Positions 16,589 to 22,159 of a stretch of DNA of 22,159 bases are shown here, piece by piece (positions within the stretch are counted from its first letter, which is position 1; each line of letters begins with the position of its first letter). Source of the DNA: Pseudomonadota bacterium (GTDB taxonomy: Bacteria; Pseudomonadota; Gammaproteobacteria; Xanthomonadales; Xanthomonadaceae); assembly GCA_023399815.1 (NCBI GenBank), contig JAEWOJ010000011.1, forward strand, positions 1 to 22,159, in the 5' to 3' direction. The position numbers and the translations under genes are program-made. The notes under the pieces are model-generated. The model did no database searches, was not told the origin of the DNA, and saw only the letters and a program-made list of their open reading frames with translations.

Positions 16589-18232
16589 ATGGCACTCGCG
16601 CTGTCCAAGGACACATTCAACTCGGAAAAGGCCGGCGCCTGGTTCGACCGGCTGCAGAGCCTGCAGATCACCCGGCGGCTGGGCCTGATGGCGATGATCA
16701 CGATTGCCGTCGCGGCAGGCCTGTTCGTGTTCTTCTGGGCACAGAAGACACCGATGGTGCCGCTGTACACCGGCCTGGACCAGAAGGCGACCGCCGAGGC
16801 CACCGACCTGCTGCGCGCCGCGCAGATCCCGTTCGAGCTGGATGCGGCCACCGGCGCGATCAGCGTGCCGGAGAAGAACATCCACGACGCCCGCCTCAAG
16901 CTGGCCGGCTCCGGCCTGACCGACAGCGGCCGGCTCGGCTTCGAGCTGATGGAGCGCGACCCCGGCTTCGGCGTCAGCCAGTTCATGGAGAACGCGCGCT
17001 ACCAGCACGCGCTGGAAACCGAGCTGGTGCGCACCATCTCCACCCTGCGCCCGGTCCGCGACGCGCGCGTGCACCTGGCCATTCCCAAGCCCAGCGCCTT
17101 CACCCGCCAGCGCGACGTGGCCAGCGCCTCGGTCGTGCTGGAGATGCGCTCGGGCCAGCAGCTGGAGCGCAACCAGGTCGACGCCATCGTGCACATGGTC
17201 GCCTCCAGCATCCCGGACCTCGCGCCGGAGCGGGTCACCGTGGTCGACCAGAGCGGACGCATGCTGACCATCGCCGACCCGAACAGCGACGCGGCGCTCA
17301 ACGCCGCCCAGTTCGACCAGGTGCGCCGCCTGGAAACCTCCTACAACCAGCGCATCCGCGAACTGCTCGAACCGATGACCGGCCCGGGCCGGGTCAACCC
17401 GGAAGTCAGCGTGGACATGGACTTCTCCATCACCGAGGAAGCGCGCGAGCTGTACAACGGCGAGCCGCAGAAGGTGCGCAGCGAGCAGATCAGCGAGAAC
17501 ACCACCAGTACCCAGGGCCCGCAGGGCGTCCCGGGCGCCGCCAGCAACACGCCTCCCGGCCCGGAGGCCGCGCCGGCCACCGCGTCCACGCCGACCGAGA
17601 CCAGCAAGAACGCCACCCGCAACTACGAGCTGGACCGCACCCTGCAGCACACCCGCCAGCCCGCCGGGCGCGTCAAGCGCGTGTCGGTGGCGGTGCTGGT
17701 CGACCACGTGCCGCGCGCCGGCAGCAACGGCAAGGTCAGCGACCAGGCGCTCGGCGCCGCCGAACTGACCCGCGTCGAGGCGCTGGTGAAGCAGGCGGTC
17801 GGTTTCGACGCCGCCCGCGGCGATACCGTGTCGGTCATGAACGCGCCGTTCGTGCGCGACGCCACGCCGGTGGAAGCGCCCAAGTGGTGGGAGATCCCGC
17901 AGGTGCGCGACGGCCTGCGCCTGGTGCTCGGCGCCATCGTGGTGCTGGCCCTGCTGTTCGGCGTGCTGCGCCCGGCGCTGCGCCAGATTTCCGCCCCGCC
18001 CAAGGCCCTGGCCGGCCCGGACGATGACCCGCTCCACGCCGACGTGCACCTGGTCGAGGGCGCCGACGGCCTGCCCGGCCTGGCGAAGGACCAGCTCCAC
18101 CTGGGCGGCGGCGAGCCGCTGGCGCTGCCGCTGGATGCCTACGAGGAGCGCCTGCGCATGGCGCGCGAAGCGGTCAAGGCCGATTCCAAGCGCGTGGCCC
18201 AGGTCGTGAAGGGATGGGTGGCCAATGACTGA
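16589..18232 (+). CDS. fliF: FliF, flagellar MS-ring protein
   Basis: This 547-residue inner-membrane protein forms the MS ring, the base on which the flagellum is built. Membrane segments are visible at about 31-51 (LGLMAMITIAVAAGLFVFFWA) and about 442-463 (GLRLVLGAIVVLALLFGVL). The periplasmic ring-building region between them includes the conserved FELMERDPGFGVSQFMENARYQ and LARTI-like ELVRTISTL segments. The cytoplasmic tail with REAVKADSKRVAQVVKGWV binds FliG. AAGGA overlapping the fliE stop gives a good ribosome site. Its end overlaps fliG by 8 bp. Confidence 0.98.
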   Translation: MALALSKDTFNSEKAGAWFDRLQSLQITRRLGLMAMITIAVAAGLFVFFWAQKTPMVPLYTGLDQKATAEATDLLRAAQIPFELDAATGAISVPEKNIHDARLKLAGSGLTDSGRLGFELMERDPGFGVSQFMENARYQHALETELVRTISTLRPVRDARVHLAIPKPSAFTRQRDVASASVVLEMRSGQQLERNQVDAIVHMVASSIPDLAPERVTVVDQSGRMLTIADPNSDAALNAAQFDQVRRLETSYNQRIRELLEPMTGPGRVNPEVSVDMDFSITEEARELYNGEPQKVRSEQISENTTSTQGPQGVPGAASNTPPGPEAAPATASTPTETSKNATRNYELDRTLQHTRQPAGRVKRVSVAVLVDHVPRAGSNGKVSDQALGAAELTRVEALVKQAVGFDAARGDTVSVMNAPFVRDATPVEAPKWWEIPQVRDGLRLVLGAIVVLALLFGVLRPALRQISAPPKALAGPDDDPLHADVHLVEGADGLPGLAKDQLHLGGGEPLALPLDAYEERLRMAREAVKADSKRVAQVVKGWVAND

Positions 18233-19232
18233 CACCACGATCCCGTTGACCGGCGTGCAGCGCGCCGCGGTCCTGCTGCTCTCGCTGGGCGAAACCGACG
18301 CGGCCGAGGTGCTGCGCCACATGGAGCCCAAGGAGGTGCAGAAGATCGGCATCGCCATGGCCACCCTGACCGACGTCAGCCGCGAGCAGGTGCAGCTGGT
18401 CATGGACGAGTTCAGCAACGAACTCGGCAACAAGACCTCGCTCAGCGTCGGCTCGGACGACTACATCCGCAACATGCTGGTGCAGGCGCTGGGCAACGAG
18501 AAGGCCAACAACCTGATCGACCGCATCCTGCTCGGCCGCAACACCACCGGCCTGGACACGCTCAAGTGGATGGACCCGCGCGCGGTCGCCGACCTGGTGC
18601 GCAACGAGCATCCGCAGATCATCGCCATCGTCATGTCGCACCTGGAGAACGACCAGGCCGCCGAGGCGCTGAAGCTGCTGCCCGAGCGCACCCGCGTGGA
18701 CGTGCTGCTGCGCATCGCCACGCTCGACGGCATCCCGCCGAACGCGCTGAACGAGCTGAACGAGATCATGGAGCGCCAGTTCGCCGGCAACCAGAACCTG
18801 AAGTCGTCCAACATCGGCGGCGTGCAGTGCGCGGCCAACATCCTCAACTTCATGGACGGCGGCCAGGACCAGGCCATCCTCGGCGCGATCGCGCAGGTCG
18901 ACGCGCCGCTGGGCAGCCGCATCCAGGACCTGATGTTCGTGTTCGACGACCTGGTGGACCTGGACGACCGCGAGATGCAGCTGGTGCTGCGCGAAGTCAG
19001 CGGCGAGCGCCTGGGCCTGGCCCTGCGCGGCGCCGACATCAAGGTGCGCGACAAGATCACCCGCAACATGTCCCAGCGCGCCGCCGAGATCCTGCTGGAA
19101 GACATGGAAGCGCGCGGCCCGGTCAAGCTGTCCGACGTCGAGACCGCGCAGCGCGAGATCCTGGCCATCGTCAAGCGCATGGCCGATGAAGGCATCATCA
19201 CCATCGGCGGCAACGCGGAGACCATGCTGTGA
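18225..19232 (+). CDS. fliG: FliG, flagellar motor switch protein
   Basis: This 335-residue C-ring protein couples stator force to rotation. The N-terminal FliF-binding domain starts with TGVQRAAVLLLSLGE. The middle domain carries the EHPQ motif at 128-131, which contacts FliM. The C-terminal domain has the torque helix with alternating charges (FVFDDLVDLDDREMQLVLREV) and ends in IVKRMADEGIITIGG. Length is normal for the family. Translation is probably coupled to fliF through the 8-bp overlap and to fliH through a 4-bp overlap. Confidence 0.98.
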   Translation: MTDTTIPLTGVQRAAVLLLSLGETDAAEVLRHMEPKEVQKIGIAMATLTDVSREQVQLVMDEFSNELGNKTSLSVGSDDYIRNMLVQALGNEKANNLIDRILLGRNTTGLDTLKWMDPRAVADLVRNEHPQIIAIVMSHLENDQAAEALKLLPERTRVDVLLRIATLDGIPPNALNELNEIMERQFAGNQNLKSSNIGGVQCAANILNFMDGGQDQAILGAIAQVDAPLGSRIQDLMFVFDDLVDLDDREMQLVLREVSGERLGLALRGADIKVRDKITRNMSQRAAEILLEDMEARGPVKLSDVETAQREILAIVKRMADEGIITIGGNAETML

Positions 19233-19876
19233 GCCCCGTCGTGCGCTGGACGGCCCCGGACCTCACCGCCGCGCCGGAACCGGCGCAGGCGGCGGGGATC
19301 GACGTCGACTTCGGCGTCGAGGATCTGCCCGCCGAACCACTGCCGCAGCCACCGACGCTGGAGGAAATCCAGGCGATCCAGGACGCCGCGCGCCAGGAAG
19401 GACTGGAACAGGGCCACGCGGAGGGCTATGCCGACGGCCAGGCCCAGGGCCAGGCCGAAGTGCGCCGGCTGGTCGCGCAGATCGAAGGCATCCTCGACAA
19501 CTTCAGCCGGCCGCTGGTGCGGCTGGAGGACGAGGTGGTGCTCGCGCTGGGCGAGCTGGCGGTGCGCGTGGCCGGGCAGCTGCTCGGCCGCGCCTATGAA
19601 GCCGAACCCGCCCTGCTGCAGGACCTGGTCAACGAGGCGCTTGAAGCCGTCGGCGGCGGCAACCGCGACGTCGAGGTGCGCCTGCACCCGGACGACATCG
19701 CCGCGCTGGCGCCGCTGCTGAAACTGGCCCCGGGCCAGCGCCTGAGCCCGGACCCGGGCCTGAGCCGCGGCGACCTGCGCGTGCACGCCGAAAGCGTGCG
19801 CATCGACGGCACCCTCGACGCGCGCCTGCGCGCGGCGTTGTCGGCGGTGATGCGCAAGGCCGGAGCCACGCAATGA
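19229..19876 (+). CDS. fliH: FliH, flagellar export apparatus stator / ATPase regulator
   Basis: This 215-residue protein uses a GTG start at 19229 that overlaps the fliG stop. An acidic, Pro-rich N-terminus is followed by the typical Gly-rich coil with spaced GxxxG-like repeats (QEGLEQGHAEGYADGQAQGQAE) and a V-ATPase E-subunit-like C-terminal domain (LALGELAVRVAGQLLGRAYE, VEVRLHPDDIAAL). FliH binds FliI and holds it under the export gate. It overlaps fliI by 4 bp. Confidence 0.95.
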   Translation: MSPVVRWTAPDLTAAPEPAQAAGIDVDFGVEDLPAEPLPQPPTLEEIQAIQDAARQEGLEQGHAEGYADGQAQGQAEVRRLVAQIEGILDNFSRPLVRLEDEVVLALGELAVRVAGQLLGRAYEAEPALLQDLVNEALEAVGGGNRDVEVRLHPDDIAALAPLLKLAPGQRLSPDPGLSRGDLRVHAESVRIDGTLDARLRAALSAVMRKAGATQ

Positions 19877-21270
19877 ACACACCGGCCACGGACACGCCCG
19901 CTCCCTCCTCGCCCGGCGGCTGGTCGGCCGCCCGCAACCTGCGCCTGGCCGCGCGGCTGGACGCCATCCACATGGAATCCGGCCATGGCCGCGGCCTGAT
20001 CCGCGAGGGCGTGCTGCGCCGCGCGGTCGGCCTGACCCTGGAGGCGGTCGGCTGCGAGGCGCCGATGGGCGCCACCTGCAAGGTCGAGGTCGACGGCGGC
20101 TGGGTCGATGCCGAAGTGGTCGGCTTCGCCAGCGAGCGCACCTACCTGATGCCCAGCGCCGAACTGCACGGCCTGCTGCCGAACGCGCGCGTGGTGCCCT
20201 CGTACCGCCGCGGCGGCGTCGAGGTCGGCGAAGGCCTGCTCGGCCGGGTCATCGACAGCGACGGCGTGCCGCTCGACGGCAAGGGCCCGATCCGCGCCGA
20301 GGGCAGCGCCAGCATGGCCGGCGCCTCGATCAACCCGCTGGCGCGCGAACCCATCATCCAGCCGCTGGACGTGGGCGTGCGCGCCATCAACGCCCTGCTG
20401 CCGATCGGCCGCGGCCAGCGCGTGGGCCTGTTCGCCGGCTCCGGCGTCGGCAAGTCGCCGCTGCTGGGCATGATGACCCGCTTCACCTCGGCCGACGTGA
20501 TCGTGGTCGGCCTGATCGGCGAGCGCGGCCGCGAAGTGCGCGACTTCGTCGAGACCACCCTCGGCGAGGAAGGCCTGCGCCGCGCGGTGGTGGTGGCCGC
20601 CCCCGCCGACCGACCGCCGCTGGCGCGCCTGCACGGCGCCTACCGCGCCACCGCCATCGCCGAATGGTTCCGCGACCAGGGCCTGAACGTGCTGCTGCTG
20701 ATGGACTCGCTGACCCGCTTCGCCCAGGCGCAGCGCGAGATCGGCCTGTCGGTCGGTGAACCGCCGACCACCCGCGGCTACCCGCCCAGCGTGTTCGCCA
20801 AATTGCCGGCGCTGGTCGAGCGCGCCGGCAACGGCGCCAAGGGGCGCGGTTCGATCACCGCCTTCTATACCGTCCTCACCGAAGGCGACGACCCGCAGGA
20901 TCCGATCGCCGACGCCGCCCGCGCCATCCTCGACGGCCACATCCTGCTCTCGCGCCGGGTCGCCGATTCCGGCCTGTACCCGGCCATCGACGTGGAATCC
21001 TCGGTCAGCCGCGTGGTCCAGGACATCGCCGACGACGCCTGGCGCCTGCGCATCCGCAAGCTCAAGCGGCTGGTGGCGGCGTATTCTGCCAACCGCGACC
21101 TGATCGCCATCGGCGCCTACCAGCGCGGCAACGATCCGGCCACCGACGAAGCGCTGGAGCGTTGGCCGGAAATCCTCGAATTCCTCGGCCAGGACGTCAG
21201 CCTGGCCGCCGACCTACCCCACAGCCTTGCCGCATTGAAACGCCTGGTCGAAAGCGAGAACGTCCCATGA
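19873..21270 (+). CDS. fliI: FliI, flagellar export ATPase
   Basis: This 465-residue F1-beta-like ATPase energises export of flagellar subunits. The P-loop is GSGVGKS at 189-195, followed by GLIGERGREVRDFV, the Walker B region VLLLMDSLTRFAQAQREIGL, and GEPPTTRGYPPSVFAKLPALVERAG. The residue after the P-loop Ser is Pro (196), where enteric FliI proteins have Val; this may be normal in the clade. It starts in a 4-bp overlap with fliH and ends in one with fliJ. Confidence 0.98.
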   Translation: MNTPATDTPAPSSPGGWSAARNLRLAARLDAIHMESGHGRGLIREGVLRRAVGLTLEAVGCEAPMGATCKVEVDGGWVDAEVVGFASERTYLMPSAELHGLLPNARVVPSYRRGGVEVGEGLLGRVIDSDGVPLDGKGPIRAEGSASMAGASINPLAREPIIQPLDVGVRAINALLPIGRGQRVGLFAGSGVGKSPLLGMMTRFTSADVIVVGLIGERGREVRDFVETTLGEEGLRRAVVVAAPADRPPLARLHGAYRATAIAEWFRDQGLNVLLLMDSLTRFAQAQREIGLSVGEPPTTRGYPPSVFAKLPALVERAGNGAKGRGSITAFYTVLTEGDDPQDPIADAARAILDGHILLSRRVADSGLYPAIDVESSVSRVVQDIADDAWRLRIRKLKRLVAAYSANRDLIAIGAYQRGNDPATDEALERWPEILEFLGQDVSLAADLPHSLAALKRLVESENVP

Positions 21271-21719
21271 AGCAATCCCGTCGCCTGGACCCACTGCTGC
21301 GCCGCGCGCAGGATCACGAAGACGAGGTCGCCCGTACCCTGGCCGAGCGCCAGCAGGCGCTGGACATGCACCTGTCGCGGCTGGAGGAACTGCGCCGCTA
21401 CGCCGAGGAATACGCCGGCGCGCAGATGGCCGCCACCAGCCCGTCGCAACTGATGAACCGCCGCGCCTTCCTAGACCGCCTGGACAGCGCCGTGCAGCAG
21501 CAGAGCCAGACCGTGGACCGCAACCGCGAGCGCGTCGACGCCGAGCGCGCCCGGCTGCTGCTGGCCAGCCGCGACAAGCAGGTGCTGGAGCAGCTCGCTG
21601 CCAGCTATCGCGCCCAGGAAAAGCAGGTCGAGGAACGCCGCGACCAGCGCGAGATGGACGATCTCGGCGCGCGGCGCGCCCGCCAGGCCAAGCTGTCGTC
21701 CGAGGATGAAACGCCATGA
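21267..21719 (+). CDS. fliJ: FliJ, flagellar export chaperone / ATPase stalk
   Basis: This 150-residue protein is almost entirely charged alpha-helix, as expected for the antiparallel coiled coil of FliJ, the gamma-subunit-like stalk of the FliI hexamer. The N-terminus SRRLDPLLRRAQDHEDEVARTLAERQQAL and the C-terminal KQVEERRDQREMDDLGARR are typical. The ATG at 21267 was chosen because it overlaps the fliI stop; the open frame extends upstream within fliI's shadow. Confidence 0.95.
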   Translation: MKQSRRLDPLLRRAQDHEDEVARTLAERQQALDMHLSRLEELRRYAEEYAGAQMAATSPSQLMNRRAFLDRLDSAVQQQSQTVDRNRERVDAERARLLLASRDKQVLEQLAASYRAQEKQVEERRDQREMDDLGARRARQAKLSSEDETP

Positions 21720-22159
21720 CGACCTCGCTTTCCGTCGGATCGTCCGCCGCCAGCCAAGGCGCTGTGGGCGCTTCCCCCTCGGCCGGTCGTACCGCCGGCA
21801 AGGAGGCCAGCGGCTTCGACACCCTGCTGCAGTCCACGCCGCAGCCACAGCCGGCGTCCCAGCCCGCGAAACCCGCGGCGAAGGCATCGCCCGGCAGGCA
21901 GGACGCGGAGGCGGGCAACCACTCCGGCAGCGCCGCCGAGACCCCTGAACCGGCATCGGCTGCGTCCGCGGACGCCGAGGACGGCGTCGAAAAGCCGGCG
22001 GCCTCCACGGCGCGGGAGACGACGCGGCAGGCCCCGGAGGACGCCGACGACCTGCCGTGGCCGCCCCCTGGCCTGTCCGCCCTGCTGCCCATCGACGCTC
22101 CGCCGCCGGAACCGGCCTGGCCGGCCGCCGCTGCAACCGCCACCACCGCCGACCCGCGC
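21716..22159 (+). CDS. fliK: FliK, flagellar hook-length control protein (5' part; runs off the window)
   Basis: ATG 21716 overlaps the fliJ stop by 4 bp, and the frame stays open for 148 codons to the window edge. The visible part is Ala/Pro/Ser-rich and low in complexity, like the N-terminal ruler region of FliK. It includes a GFDTLLQ segment near the start and DLPWPPPGLSALLP, which resembles the Pro-rich block before the core in xanthomonad FliK. The conserved C-terminal FliK domain is outside the window, so the name rests on position after fliJ and on composition. Confidence 0.88.
   Translation, partial: MTTSLSVGSSAASQGAVGASPSAGRTAGKEASGFDTLLQSTPQPQPASQPAKPAAKASPGRQDAEAGNHSGSAAETPEPASAASADAEDGVEKPAASTARETTRQAPEDADDLPWPPPGLSALLPIDAPPPEPAWPAAAATATTADPR

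Noticed and set aside
20437..20460. Pro196 after the FliI P-loop as a sign of a defective ATPase
   Set aside because: The P-loop residues themselves are intact and the rest of the protein is well conserved. It is probably a clade-specific substitution.

Overview
The window is about 22 kb of GC-rich DNA from a flagellated gammaproteobacterium, most likely in the Xanthomonadaceae (Stenotrophomonas, Pseudoxanthomonas or a relative). Three things support this: the gene order vemR-fleQ ... fliE-fliF-fliG-fliH-fliI-fliJ-fliK, sigma-54 type promoters ahead of structural flagellar genes, and a pair of REP palindromes beginning with the GTAG tetranucleotide typical of this group. All genes are on the + strand. 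Genus-level assignment is inference.

Layout. (1) 2-1742: the end of a VemR-like single-domain response regulator, then FleQ, the sigma-54 activator of flagellar genes. (2) 1783-1798: a near-consensus sigma-54 promoter. (3) 1833-15803: a 14-kb ten-gene accessory block, tightly packed with several 4-base ATGA overlaps, inserted between fleQ and fliE. It encodes two left-handed beta-helix acyltransferases, a PLP sugar aminotransferase, a WbqC-family protein, a fused cytidylyltransferase/short-chain reductase of the Bcs1 (CDP-ribitol synthase) type, a LicD/fukutin-type phosphotransferase, two tandem TagB/TagF-like polyol-phosphate transferases, a zinc-ribbon methyltransferase, an ATP-grasp/HAD fusion and a 1179-residue multidomain glycosyltransferase. 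(4) 15804-16218: a 415-bp gap with hairpins, two inverted 27-nt REP elements, 19-nt tandem repeats and a second sigma-54 promoter. (5) 16219-22159: fliEFGHIJ and the start of fliK, with overlapping or closely spaced reading frames.

Interpretation. The accessory block sits where a flagellin-glycosylation island is expected, and its promoter closely matches the fliE promoter, so it is probably made together with the flagellum. Its unusual part is teichoic-acid-like chemistry. A predicted CDP-ribitol synthase is followed directly by a LicD-family transferase and two TagF-like transferases. Together with the aminotransferase, acyltransferases and large glycosyltransferase, this suggests that a surface or flagellin glycan carries an N-acylated amino sugar and ribitol-phosphate (or another polyol-phosphate). 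The enzyme set parallels mammalian ISPD/FKTN/FKRP, which place ribitol-phosphate on alpha-dystroglycan, and Haemophilus Bcs1/Bcs3. The acceptor and the exact polyol are not shown by the sequence.
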